A DNA stretch of 64,000 bases from NCBI GenBank assembly GCA_016194975.1, contig JACQAM010000007.1, positions 186,001 through 250,000 on the forward strand, given 5' to 3'. Shown one piece after another: positions 27,401 through 35,622 of this stretch (positions are counted from its first letter, which is position 1; each line of letters begins with the position of its first letter). The position numbers and the translations under genes are program-made. The notes beneath the pieces were generated by a model, which was not told the DNA's origin, searched no databases, and was given only the letters and a program-made list of their open reading frames with translations. This stretch comes from Bacteroidota bacterium (GTDB lineage Bacteria; Bacteroidota; Bacteroidia; Palsa-965).

Positions 27401-30029
27401 ACCTGCTGCTTTAGCAATTACACCTTCTCAAACAAACGTTACATGTAATGCTGCGTGCAACGGCTCTGCAACCGTTACTGTTACCGGTGGAACTCCTCCT
27501 TATTCCTATGGATGGGCTCCTTCAGGCGGAACAGGATCATCAGCAACAGGATTATGTGCAAACAACTATACCTGCACTGTTACGGATGCCAATGGTTGTA
27601 TTCTAACACAAACCTTCAATATTACTCAGCCTACTGCTCTTACGGCAACTTCGTCATTCATTCAATCTACCTGTGGAAACCCGAACGGATCTGCCACTGC
27701 AACAGCGTCTGGCGGTACTCCGATATATTCTTATTCATGGAATACAACCCCGGTGCAGACTACAGCAACTGCTTCTAATATTCTCGCGGGTACGTACACC
27801 TGCACGATCACAGACGCGAATCTATGCACGTTCACAATTTCTGTTACAGTTCCGAACGCAGGATCACCTACCGCAACACTTTCTGCATTCACGAATGTAA
27901 CTTGCAATGGCGCTTGTAACGGTACTGCCGACGTAACTGTAGCAGGAGGAACTCTTCCTTATACATACAACTGGACACCTGCAGGTGGAAATGCGGCGAA
28001 CGCTACCGCACTTTGTCCCGCAACATATACTTGCACCGTAACAGATGCAAATGGATGTCAATCCACAGCAACAGTAACAATAACAGAACCACCTGCACTT
28101 ACCATTTCAGGAACGCAGGTAGATGTGAATTGCAATGCAGCCTGTAACGGATCTGCAACGGTAACCGTTGGCGGAGGTGTTACACCTTACTCTTATAACT
28201 GGACCCCTTCAGGCGGAAGCGCTGCAACGGCCGCATCACTTTGCGCGGGCACCTATACTTGTACCGTGACGGATGCGAATGGTTGTATTATAACACAAAC
28301 CTTCACGATAACGGAACCAACAGCTCTTACGCTAGCTGCTGCAGGATTCAACGTTACCTGTTTCAACGCCTGTGACGGCCAAATAGTGGTCATTCCTTCC
28401 GGCGGAACACCAGTATATACCTTCCTTTGGAGCACGGGTTGCAATCAACCATCATGCAGTAATATCTGCGCTGGAACTTATAACATAACCGTAACTGATA
28501 ATAACGGATGTACGGCAACCGGAACTGCAACGGTAACACAACCGACTGCAGTTGTTGCAACAGCAACTGAAGTGGATGCACATTGCAACCAGTTCGATGG
28601 ATCTGTGACTGCAAGCGGATCAGGCGGAACAGGAACACTTAATTACCAGTGGACTGGTGGCCCTGCAACTGCAACATGGAATGGTGTACAACCCGGAAGC
28701 TATACATGCACAGTTACTGATGCAAATAACTGCACAGGAACAGTTATAATTACTGTAAATAATATTCCAGGTGTCGTTTCGAATTTTGTCTCTTCTGCAA
28801 ACGTGAGTTGTAATGGCGCGTGTGATGGCACGATCACTTGTTCTACAACAGGCGGAACCGGAGTTCCAACTTATGCATGGACTCCATCGGGCGGAACTGG
28901 CCTGACCGCTTCTGCTCTTTGTAACGGAACTTACACATTCACAGCAACAGATGCTGCAGGATGTACCGATACAACAGTTACAACAATAACTCAACCAACT
29001 CCGCTTGTAGTTACTGCATCTGTGAATCCTCCTGCAGTTTGCGCAGGACAAAGTGTAACGCTTACAGGTGGTGCTTCTGGCGGAACTCCCGGATACACTT
29101 ACAACTGGGTGCCGCTCGGACAATCAGGTTCATCTCAGACTTATGTTCCTGTTGCAACCGGACCACAAACTGTGTTAGTGCAGGATGCGCATGGTTGCAT
29201 CGACAGTGCGAGTGTGAATATTACTGTCAATGCAAATCCAGTTGCAACACTTGCTGGTGATTCGCTCACAGGTTGCGTTCCTCATTGCGTGAACTTCTCC
29301 GATCTTTCCACCTTAGCAAACGGAACGATCACAGGATGGAGTTGGGATTTTGGCGATGGTGTAACTTCTACTTCTCAGAATCCTTCACATTGTTATATCA
29401 CTGCAGGAACTTATTCTGTAACATTAACAGTAACCACATCTACAGGATGCACGAACACAATAGTAATGCCGAATTACATTACGATCTACCCGCTGCCAGT
29501 TGCAGATTTCACTGCAAGTCCGCAACCGACAACAGAACTTGATCCAACCATTTATTTCCTGGATGCTTCTATCGGCGCAAATACCTGGTCATGGACATTC
29601 GGTGATACAACCAGTGCTTCCTCAACACTTCAGAATCCTTCGTTCATGTATGGCGGATCCGGATGTTTCAACGTCGTTCTCACTGTGAGTTCAGTGAACG
29701 GATGCGTGGATACAACCGTCCATCCTATTTGCATAGATCCGGATGTAACGCTCTTCGTTCCGAATGCATTTACTCCGAACGGAGATGGAATCAACGAAAC
29801 ATTCTTCGCACAGGGAATCGGAATTGATCCTGATAAATTCGAAATGTGGATCTTCGACCGCTGGGGAAATCTCATCTTCTACACCGATGACATGAACAAA
29901 GGATGGAATGGAAAAGTGCAGGGACACGAAGATCTTTGCCAGATCGATACTTATGTCTGGAAAATCAAAGCGATCGATGTGATGGGACACAAGCACAGTC
30001 TCATTGGTAAAGTGAGCCTGATCCGGTAA
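24408..30029 (+). CDS. Giant T9SS-secreted adhesin with 16 SprB repeats and type B CTD
   Basis: An 1873-residue protein, the largest of the three paralogues. It has a signal peptide (to IAFGQ) and the shared N-terminal domain to about residue 315. About sixteen SprB repeats follow (318-1535) in recognisable sub-types: QVNVTCNGSCNGS, SFVGATCGNSNGS, FTNVTCxGxCNGT, GFNVTC...CDGQ and EVDAHC. Then come an Ig-like unit (PPAVCAGQSVTL), two PKD domains (WDFGDG and WTFGDTT) and CHU_C (about 1778-1873; LFVPNAFTPNGDG, IFDRWGN, KGWNGKVQG). Some neighbouring repeats are nearly identical in DNA, indicating recent tandem duplication. Secretion through T9SS and surface attachment are inferred from the type B CTD. 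By analogy with SprB it may serve adhesion or gliding, but the gliding machinery is not in this window. Confidence 0.93.
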   Translation: MKQILRSVILFVMFLPGIAFGQTHNNSLNDCPGIPGACGYHPSDNTAVQHSIPNVNPQNGNGTMGNIFSLTKCGLNYATASQRLGKRFTPAGINQPAPFVISGIPACGVIEKAYLWAEGSGNGAAQTATIVNPALVSTNYPMAIVGQGPDKCWGYAGSYTYRADVTSCISGNGTYNISGILTNPPTSGNDMDGATLIVIWSDASQAWQGTINIADGAIVVNGGNASWNMTFPAICGTPTNGNGFFGIGDIQFNPNSWSINGTACALTWNWWNIISTATTYAVGQTSANFSVSSSGDCYNLCIACTYWRTTCVACTSASITLTTSAVGATCSACNGSATVTATPAGAYTYSWSPSGGTGSTATALCAGTYTVTVTGTCGSQTATVVVPTVGGTLTLSGAQTNVTCFGSCNGSATVTVTSGTGPFTYAWSPSGGTGSSATGLCAGTYTCTVTGAGGCTGTQTFNITQPPAITDVPSQVNVTCFGTCNGSATVVAAGGTGTYTYSWAPVGGTAATASALCAGSYTCTISSPAGCTHTQTFTITQPPVITATPSQVNVTCNGSCNGSATVVAAGGTGTYTYSWAPVGGTAATASALCAGNYTCTISSPAGCTITQTFNITQPPAITATNSQVNITCNGSCTGSASVVASGGTGTYTYAWTPSGGTAATASALCAGNYTCTISSPAGCTITQSFSITQPPAITATQSQTNVTCNGGCNGTATVVAAGGNGTYTYAWAPSGGTSATASGLCAGTYTCTISSPAGCSITKTFTITQPTAVGATTSFVGATCGNSNGSVTATGNGGTGPYTYSWNSTPVQNTSTATGLPSGTYTCTITDANLCTFTVAVTIPNAGSPTATITAFTNVTCFGSCNGTATGSASGGTSPYTYSWSPTGGTGTNAVGLCPATYTFTVTDANGCLNAATVTITQPPVITSTGSQVNVSCNAACNGSATVVASGGTGTYTYSWSPSGGTGATASALCAGNYTVTINSPAGCSVTQSFAITQPAALAITPSQTNVTCNAACNGSATVTVTGGTPPYSYGWAPSGGTGSSATGLCANNYTCTVTDANGCILTQTFNITQPTALTATSSFIQSTCGNPNGSATATASGGTPIYSYSWNTTPVQTTATASNILAGTYTCTITDANLCTFTISVTVPNAGSPTATLSAFTNVTCNGACNGTADVTVAGGTLPYTYNWTPAGGNAANATALCPATYTCTVTDANGCQSTATVTITEPPALTISGTQVDVNCNAACNGSATVTVGGGVTPYSYNWTPSGGSAATAASLCAGTYTCTVTDANGCIITQTFTITEPTALTLAAAGFNVTCFNACDGQIVVIPSGGTPVYTFLWSTGCNQPSCSNICAGTYNITVTDNNGCTATGTATVTQPTAVVATATEVDAHCNQFDGSVTASGSGGTGTLNYQWTGGPATATWNGVQPGSYTCTVTDANNCTGTVIITVNNIPGVVSNFVSSANVSCNGACDGTITCSTTGGTGVPTYAWTPSGGTGLTASALCNGTYTFTATDAAGCTDTTVTTITQPTPLVVTASVNPPAVCAGQSVTLTGGASGGTPGYTYNWVPLGQSGSSQTYVPVATGPQTVLVQDAHGCIDSASVNITVNANPVATLAGDSLTGCVPHCVNFSDLSTLANGTITGWSWDFGDGVTSTSQNPSHCYITAGTYSVTLTVTTSTGCTNTIVMPNYITIYPLPVADFTASPQPTTELDPTIYFLDASIGANTWSWTFGDTTSASSTLQNPSFMYGGSGCFNVVLTVSSVNGCVDTTVHPICIDPDVTLFVPNAFTPNGDGINETFFAQGIGIDPDKFEMWIFDRWGNLIFYTDDMNKGWNGKVQGHEDLCQIDTYVWKIKAIDVMGHKHSLIGKVSLIR
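25360..29010 (+). repeat. SprB repeat array (about 16 units, 76-residue period in places)
   Basis: Units of about 228 bp. The block 25923-25965 is identical to 26151-26193 at an offset of exactly 228 bases, and the surrounding units are nearly identical. A larger super-unit (SFVGATC/SFIQSTC type followed by FTNVTC type) also occurs twice. Confidence 0.9.
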
Positions 30030-30044
30030 ATAATTTCACTTGTT

Positions 30045-30078
30045 GAACGGTCATCGGAAATTCCGGTGGCCGTTTTTT
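30045..30078 (+). terminator. Terminator after giant SprB adhesin
   Basis: The arms AACGGTCATCGG and CCGGTGGCCGTT pair over about 12 bp, with two G-T wobbles and an AAATT loop. T6 follows. It ends just before the start of the next gene (30090). Confidence 0.7.
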
Positions 30079-30089
30079 ATTTTCAACTC

Positions 30090-30767
30090 ATGCGAAAAAA
30101 TATTTTTCTTCTTTTCTTTTTATTCTTCAATTCGCTTTTGTGCGCACAGGATCATGTGCCCCTGCCCTGTGAAACAGGAATTGTTATTCCAACGGTTTTC
30201 ATTGGCAATAATGACGGAATCCCTCAGTTATTCCGGCCTTATTTCAGTGGAATAGAACCGTGGTATCTTACCATGGAAATTTACGATACGTCAAACACAC
30301 TTATTCTCACAACCTATTCTCCGGAAGAAGGCTGGAATGGCCATTACTGGAATCATGGGAATGTAATGCCGGATGGAATTTATAAATGGAAGATATCCTA
30401 CCAGTGGACAAAAAAAGATTCCCTCCTGCAATGTGATGGAACAGTGCGTTGCAGCGATCTTGAATTTAATATTGCGGAGGTGAATGATTCGATCGGTTGC
30501 GGAATTTTTATTCCCAATGAAATGTCATCTGAAGATGATAATTTCCGTCCGCGATTTGTTTGTCCTCCACTTTCATTTCACATGCAGATCTTCGACCGCT
30601 GGGGAAATCTCATTTTTGAAAGCAAAGATTACAATGCGGGATGGGATGGCAGAAAAAATAAAAATGAAATAGCTCCGGAAGGAACTTATTATGTAGTGAT
30701 CGATTGCATCTCGAATCCCGGTGAAGTGAAAAAGCATTGCGTCACCAATCTTTTGCTGATCAGATGA
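30090..30767 (+). CDS. Small secreted protein made of two CHU_C-like domains
   Basis: A 225-residue protein. After a signal peptide (MRKNIFLLFFLFFNSLLCAQ) come two tandem domains resembling the type B CTD and almost nothing else. The first (about 30-120) is degenerate, with YLTMEIYDTSN, EEGWNGHYWN and PDGIYKWKISY. The second (about 130-225) is canonical, with FIPNEMSSEDDN, MQIFDRWGN, AGWDGRKN and GTYYVVIDC. The ATG at 30090 is chosen because it begins the signal peptide, downstream of the terminator hairpin. A sorting domain without a passenger is unusual; it may be a surface-anchored cap, a decoy for the secretion machinery, or the remnant of an adhesin that lost its repeats. Family recognition is good, function unknown. 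Confidence 0.75.
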   Translation: MRKNIFLLFFLFFNSLLCAQDHVPLPCETGIVIPTVFIGNNDGIPQLFRPYFSGIEPWYLTMEIYDTSNTLILTTYSPEEGWNGHYWNHGNVMPDGIYKWKISYQWTKKDSLLQCDGTVRCSDLEFNIAEVNDSIGCGIFIPNEMSSEDDNFRPRFVCPPLSFHMQIFDRWGNLIFESKDYNAGWDGRKNKNEIAPEGTYYVVIDCISNPGEVKKHCVTNLLLIR

Positions 30768-30837
30768 ACAGTAGAGTTTATTCCGAATAAGATACTAAAT
30801 GCGAAATCGGAGACTTTTTGACATTCAAATGAATAAG

Positions 30838-30876
30838 ACTGAGCATCGGGAATGTCTTGCAAATACTCAGTTTTTT
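30838..30876 (+). terminator. Possible weak terminator
   Basis: ACTGAG (30838-30843) and CTCAGT (30866-30871) form a short stem around a 22-base loop, then a run of T. The rest of the 325-base gap to 31093 shows no recognisable feature. Confidence 0.35.
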
Positions 30877-31092
30877 ATAATGGAGCGTTTGTAATCATTG
30901 TTATGCAAATCTTAATCGATATAAACTCTAGTTATTGCAGCTATTTTTTTCAATGAGAAAATTCAATGGAAAAAGTACAGGCCTTGTTCAGGAAGACAAT
31001 TATGTTTTCAGCGTGAAATGCCGATTTTTTTTCATATTGATATCCGGCACAATTATACCGGAAAAATTGCAGTGGTAAAATAATCCGGCCGC

Positions 31093-31587
31093 ATGAAAAA
31101 GATCGCACTGCTATCCGATACGCATGGTTACCTCGATGAAAAAATTATTTCTCATTGCAGGAATGCCGACGAGATCTGGCACGCCGGCGATGTCGGAAAC
31201 AAATACTTGATAGAAGAACTGGAAAAAATAAAACCGGTACGTGGTGTTTACGGAAATATTGACGGGCAGGAGGTGCGAAATTTTTTTCCGAAAGCCAATC
31301 GCTTTTTATGTGAAGAGGTGGATGTAATGATGACACATATAGCCGGAAGGCCGGAAAATTATATTGCTGAAGTGAAAAAAATAATGGAAAAAGATCCGCC
31401 ACAAATTTTCATCTGTGGACATTCACATATCCTGCTTGTGAAATTTGAGAAAAAATACAATTGCCTTCACCTCAATCCAGGCGCCGCAGGAATTTCGGGT
31501 TTTCACAAGGTGAGAACTATGATGCAGTTTGTGATCGACGGGAAAAATATTTCCAATATGGAAGTGATCGAATTGGGTAAGAGATAA
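31093..31587 (+). CDS. YfcE/MJ0936-family metallophosphoesterase
   Basis: A 164-residue calcineurin-like phosphoesterase with all metal-binding motifs: LSDTHG (Asp9, His11), HAGDVGN, YGNIDGQ, MTHIAG and ICGHSHI. The length matches the compact YfcE type, which hydrolyses phosphodiesters in vitro; the cellular substrate is unknown. The gene stands alone between the adhesin cluster and rho, with intergenic gaps on both sides and no convincing promoter. ATG 31093 gives the usual N-terminus directly before strand 1. The family call is secure. Confidence 0.93.
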   Translation: MKKIALLSDTHGYLDEKIISHCRNADEIWHAGDVGNKYLIEELEKIKPVRGVYGNIDGQEVRNFFPKANRFLCEEVDVMMTHIAGRPENYIAEVKKIMEKDPPQIFICGHSHILLVKFEKKYNCLHLNPGAAGISGFHKVRTMMQFVIDGKNISNMEVIELGKR

Positions 31588-32021
31588 AATAGGCGTTAAT
31601 CAGTCGTCAATATTCTCGAATAAAGAACCACTAATACCTGACAGAAATATTGCCACAGATTATCACGGACTGATCACCGATTCTTTAGTCAAAATTGATA
31701 TGCCAAGCGAAAAGAGAGGTAGTGAAAATGCCCGCAAAACATCGAAAAAAAACTCCGGAATTCGTTTGAAACAAAAAATTCTTCGTATTATTGCATAAGC
31801 ATTCCAGATATAAAAGCCCTTCCGGGTTTTTCCCTTCCCAAAAAAGTTTCTTTCACATCGCATTAAAAAAAAATCTCTTTATCCGACACGGATCTTTTTA
31901 TTCTCAGGTTACAAACTAAGTGCTGAAACGTCACAGCGTAGCAGATCCGCCAGTCAGAATTCCCAATCAAAACCGAACAAAAATCAATATCCTTTAATTC
32001 TATTACTTCTTAAAAAAAAAC
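31588..32021. other. Long non-coding leader region before rho
   Basis: A 434-base gap with no credible gene on either strand and no exact TAnnTTTG element. Rho leaders in other bacteria can be autoregulated, which could explain the length, but I see no defined riboswitch or attenuator here. Confidence 0.3.
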
Positions 32022-33932
32022 ATGTACGATATTATTGATCTGAACAGCAAGCTGGTCGGTGAGCTCCGCGAAATTGCAAAGCAGCTGAACATTCCCAAAC
32101 ACGACACGCTTAAAAAACAGGAACTGGTTTACAAGATCCTCGATGCGCAAGCTATTACCGGTCCGAAAAATGAAAACACTGAAACGAACGATATGACCAA
32201 ACAGAGAAAAGTAAAAAAATCCAAATCAGAAGAAACAACAAATGATTCCGAAGAAAAGATTGATTCACGTTTCGTGACACTCGATACCGGCGATTCTGAT
32301 CAGACTCTTTTGCCCGATCCCAATCCGGATACAACAAGAATAGAAGTGGATCCGAATCCTGCAGTGAACACCACGCCGACTCCTGAACAGAATCCCGTTC
32401 CTCTTCAGCAAAATATTATTCCCCCTCAAACGCAACAGCAGAATTTACAGCAACGTCAGCAAAACCCTCAGCAACGCCAGCAATACAATCAAAATCAACA
32501 GCGGCAGCCTTTCAATAAAAACGCGCCTCCTCCTCCGGCACCTCCGGCTTACAATCAGCCCCCGGCTTTTATTCAGGCACAAATGGGAACAAACAATCCG
32601 AACCCGCAGCAGGGAAGTGACAAACCGAATGCAGACAACCCGCAGAATATTCCGCCAAACACCGGGGGCGTAAACAATCCGCAGAATATTCCGCAGAACA
32701 CAGGGAACGTAAATAATCCGCAGCAACGCCCTTACCAGCAATTCCAGCAGCGCCCTTATCAGCAACAACAGTTTCAACAGAAACCTCCTCTCGAAGAAAT
32801 GTACAATTTCGATAACGTGGTGGTGGCTGAAGGTGTGCTCGAAATTATGCCCGATGGTTATGGTTTCCTCCGCTCTTCCGATTACAATTACCTGAATTCT
32901 CCCGACGATGTTTATGTTTCTCAATCGCAGATAAAACTTTTCGGACTCAAAACAGGTGACACTTGTCGCGGTGCTATTCGTCCGCCGAAAGAAGGAGAAA
33001 AATATTTTCCATTAGTAAAAGTGGACAAGATCAACGGGCGCGATCCTTCCTACGTGCGTGACCGCGTACCTTTCGATTTTCTTACGCCGCTTTTTCCGAA
33101 AGAGAAATTCAAATTGTGCGGAAGCGGAAAATCAAAAACAAGTATGTCCATGCGCATCATGGATATGTTCACGCCGATCGGAAAAGGTCAGCGCGGACTC
33201 ATTGTTGCGCAACCCAAAACAGGAAAAACTATTTTGCTGAAAGAAGTTGCGAATGCGATCGCGGATAATCATCCTGAAGCGTATCTCATGATCCTGCTCA
33301 TTGACGAACGCCCGGAAGAAGTGACCGATATGGCGCGCAGTGTACGTGCAGAAGTGATCGCTTCTACATTCGATGAACCGGCCGATCGCCATGTGAAAAT
33401 TGCAAACATCGTTCTCGAAAAAGCAAAGCGAATGGTGGAGTGCGGACATGACGTTGTCATTCTTCTTGATTCCATAACACGTCTCGCCCGCGCCTACAAC
33501 ACCGTGCAACCTGCTTCCGGAAAAGTTCTTTCCGGTGGTGTGGAAGCAAATGCATTGCAGAAACCAAAACGTTTCTTCGGCGCTGCGCGGAAAATTGAAG
33601 GAGGCGGATCACTTACGATCATTGCCACCGCGCTCATCGATACTGGTTCGAAAATGGATGAGGTGATCTTCGAGGAATTCAAAGGAACAGGAAATATGGA
33701 ATTGCAGCTCGACCGCAAACTTGCGAACAAACGCGTATTCCCTGCGATCGATCTCGTTTCTTCTTCTACACGGCGCGATGATCTGCTCATGGATAAAGAC
33801 ACCATGCAGCGCATCTGGATCCTGCGCAACCATCTTGCTGATATGAATCCGCAGGAAGCGATGGATTTCCTTAAAGGGCAGATGAAGAACACGCAAAGTA
33901 ACGAGGAGTTTCTGATCTCGATGAACGGATAA
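32022..33932 (+). CDS. rho: Transcription termination factor Rho with long disordered insert
   Basis: A 636-residue hexameric RNA helicase that terminates transcription. The N-terminal helical Rho_N domain is at 1-45. A disordered, charged then Q/N/P-rich region of about 210 residues (about 50-262) includes several QQxQQRQQ and NNPQNIPxNTG repeats. Then comes the RNA-binding cold-shock fold (about 266-345; [15 protein letters not shown]) and the ATPase core with Walker A QPKTGKTI near 400, Walker [17 protein letters not shown], the Q-loop and R-loop region, and [20 protein letters not shown]. coli Rho has 419 residues. Long intrinsically disordered regions between the RNA-binding domains are known in Bacteroidota Rho, and in B. 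thetaiotaomicron drive phase separation. A palindrome follows the stop at 33953-33970. Confidence 0.97.
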   Translation: MYDIIDLNSKLVGELREIAKQLNIPKHDTLKKQELVYKILDAQAITGPKNENTETNDMTKQRKVKKSKSEETTNDSEEKIDSRFVTLDTGDSDQTLLPDPNPDTTRIEVDPNPAVNTTPTPEQNPVPLQQNIIPPQTQQQNLQQRQQNPQQRQQYNQNQQRQPFNKNAPPPPAPPAYNQPPAFIQAQMGTNNPNPQQGSDKPNADNPQNIPPNTGGVNNPQNIPQNTGNVNNPQQRPYQQFQQRPYQQQQFQQKPPLEEMYNFDNVVVAEGVLEIMPDGYGFLRSSDYNYLNSPDDVYVSQSQIKLFGLKTGDTCRGAIRPPKEGEKYFPLVKVDKINGRDPSYVRDRVPFDFLTPLFPKEKFKLCGSGKSKTSMSMRIMDMFTPIGKGQRGLIVAQPKTGKTILLKEVANAIADNHPEAYLMILLIDERPEEVTDMARSVRAEVIASTFDEPADRHVKIANIVLEKAKRMVECGHDVVILLDSITRLARAYNTVQPASGKVLSGGVEANALQKPKRFFGAARKIEGGGSLTIIATALIDTGSKMDEVIFEEFKGTGNMELQLDRKLANKRVFPAIDLVSSSTRRDDLLMDKDTMQRIWILRNHLADMNPQEAMDFLKGQMKNTQSNEEFLISMNG

Positions 33933-33952
33933 CAATTTCTTCATTGGTAAAA

Positions 33953-33970
33953 GTTGTATTAAAATACAAC
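33953..33970. repeat. Perfect palindrome downstream of rho
   Basis: GTTGTATTAAAATACAAC is a perfect 18-bp palindrome 21 bases past the rho stop. No T-run follows, so it may be a transcript-end hairpin rather than an intrinsic terminator. Confidence 0.4.
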
Positions 33971-34052
33971 AAGGCTTCTTGCCGCTGACAAGTATAATCA
34001 TCAACAGACATCCGCATTTTCGTAACATCTGCACTATCTGTAATCCTCCCAC

Positions 34053-34532
34053 ATGAACCAGGCAGTAAAAACAGGATTGGTGACCGGCGCAATCTCCGTC
34101 GCCTGCATGATAGGTGTGATCTACGTGCCACGCGGAAATGCCACCGCCATTTTCCAGTATGCTTCCTTTCTTGTTTTTCTCAGTGGCGCTTACGTGGCCA
34201 TCAAGCGCACGCGCGATCACGAGATGGACGGGCACATCGAATTCAAACTCGGATTGAAAGCAGGCGTAAGTGGTGGAAGCGTTGCTGCGCTTATGATCAG
34301 TATTTTTCAGTTCATCGCGTGGACACACATTGACCTGAAAGAATTCACCGGCGAACTGAAAATTCACGGCGCAAGCGACAGTGAGATCATGGCGCAACTT
34401 CGCGGTGTAACGCGTGGAAATTTTTTCCGTGGAGCAAGCATGCTGTGCGCAACAAATATCATTCTTTCACTTTTTGTTTCCATTGCCGCTTCACTTATCC
34501 TTCGCAAAAAAGGCGGGCTGCTTAATCAGTAA
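34053..34532 (+). CDS. DUF4199-like small membrane protein
   Basis: A 159-residue inner-membrane protein with four hydrophobic segments: about 8-25, 30-48, 68-88, and 125-148 followed by RKKGG. It has a polar stretch at 90-120 (FTGELKIHGASDSEIMAQL). The pattern of an AVKTGLxTG start, a SGAYVAIKRTR loop and a final KKGG tail resembles the DUF4199 family, which is largely confined to Bacteroidota and has no known function. It sits between rho and the convergent lipid operon and is transcribed alone. The membrane topology is clear; the family assignment is moderately sure. Confidence 0.7.
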   Translation: MNQAVKTGLVTGAISVACMIGVIYVPRGNATAIFQYASFLVFLSGAYVAIKRTRDHEMDGHIEFKLGLKAGVSGGSVAALMISIFQFIAWTHIDLKEFTGELKIHGASDSEIMAQLRGVTRGNFFRGASMLCATNIILSLFVSIAASLILRKKGGLLNQ

Positions 34533-34600
34533 TAATTTGAGATTTTAAAAAGACTTCATCATTTCTGTTTGCAATAAATATCGAATCCTGAATTTCGGGT

Positions 34601-34647
34601 CTGCCGCAGGCAGGCAAATCTCGAATTTTCCGGATGGTGTGCGGCAG
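34601..34647. repeat. GC-rich inverted repeat between convergent genes
   Basis: CTGCCGCA (34601-34608) and TGCGGCAG (34640-34647), with GCAGGCAGG in the loop, lie between the DUF4199-like gene and the last gene of the lipid operon. No T-run is adjacent. It resembles the other GCCGC/GGCAGG palindromes in the window. Confidence 0.5.
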
Positions 34648-34688
34648 AATGAAACAGAGAATTGGTTTGAGAAACCTGGACAGATTTC

Positions 34689-35582
34689 CTAATTTTTTTT
34701 TATGAACGGATATTTCAACTGGCCCCAGATGGAATTGGGAACTTTGTCCTTATCCTGAATTCCAACTTTATTTATTTGTTTTTCTTTTGGAAAATAAAAT
34801 GTGCCGAATACAATGTCCCATACTGAAATAATTTTCCCAAAGTTAGAATTGGATTCGCGCACTTCAATCGAATGATGCCACCGGTGAAGCTGCGCGGTAT
34901 TGAAAAAATAATTAAGATACCCTGCTCGAAAATCCACATTGGCATGTTCGAGAAAACCTGTGACTGCACTTAATCCGATAAACAGGATCATTACTTCAAC
35001 CGGAGCCCCGAATAATACCAGTGGAAAAAAGAAAAACAGGGAATCTATGAGTGTGTCAAGAAAATGAAATCTTCCGGAATTAATCCAATAAACTCTTTCA
35101 CAGGCATGATGAACAGCATGGAATCGCCATAGAAATTTATTAGTGTGGCTAAAGCGATGAATCCAGTAAAAACAGAATTCAGCCATTAAAAGAATTATGA
35201 ATAGCTGCAGCAGGACAGGAATTCCGGCTGACCAGATATTGATACCGATTTTATTTCTGACCCATAATGCAGGATAAAATAAAATAAGCGGCAAAATATT
35301 TTCAATGATCTTGGAAGCAAGAGGAACGGAGACAAAAGTCTGAACAAAATCCGCACCGGCATCGCCCTGATTTTTTTGCCACTCCTTTTTGTACGGCAAG
35401 TACCTTTCTCCAATTTCAATAATAATTATGACACCAAAAACAAGCAGGAGTGGTATGAATGGCCAGTATTTTTTTTCAAAATAACCGAAAAGCATCATAT
35501 TGACAGCTAAGCAACCAAACACGATCAACGGGTAGAAAGAATATTGCACGGCTCTTATGAGTGCAGGATTTTCAGATTTCAT
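34689..35582 (-). CDS. Fatty acid hydroxylase / sterol desaturase family protein
   Basis: A 297-residue integral membrane di-iron oxygenase with the full histidine-box set: HRFSH, HAVHH, LEHANV and LHRWHHS, set among four or more hydrophobic helices. Family members hydroxylate or desaturate sterols, fatty acids, carotenoids or alkylglycerols, using oxygen at the membrane. ATG 35582 is preferred, because the longer frame would run 68 bases back into the P450 gene with sequence unlike the family. It is the last gene of the nine-gene minus-strand lipid operon, 40 bases after the P450 gene, so a tailoring oxidation of the pathway product is likely. Substrate unknown. A second family member lies at 58196. 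Confidence 0.9.
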   Translation of the reverse strand: MKSENPALIRAVQYSFYPLIVFGCLAVNMMLFGYFEKKYWPFIPLLLVFGVIIIIEIGERYLPYKKEWQKNQGDAGADFVQTFVSVPLASKIIENILPLILFYPALWVRNKIGINIWSAGIPVLLQLFIILLMAEFCFYWIHRFSHTNKFLWRFHAVHHACERVYWINSGRFHFLDTLIDSLFFFFPLVLFGAPVEVMILFIGLSAVTGFLEHANVDFRAGYLNYFFNTAQLHRWHHSIEVRESNSNFGKIISVWDIVFGTFYFPKEKQINKVGIQDKDKVPNSIWGQLKYPFIKKN

Positions 35583-35622
35583 TTTTTTACGGCTACTTTC
35601 AAAACTGTACAATGGTTTGTAT

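Noticed and set aside
24408-30029. Antisense open frames across the SprB genes
   Set aside because: They are shadows of the Thr/Gly/Cys-rich repeat codons, with Cys/Arg/Ser-rich composition and no family features.
17874-30767. Single long operon of the three adhesins plus the CTD-only protein
   Set aside because: Clear rho-independent terminators lie after each adhesin gene, so they are probably separate units.
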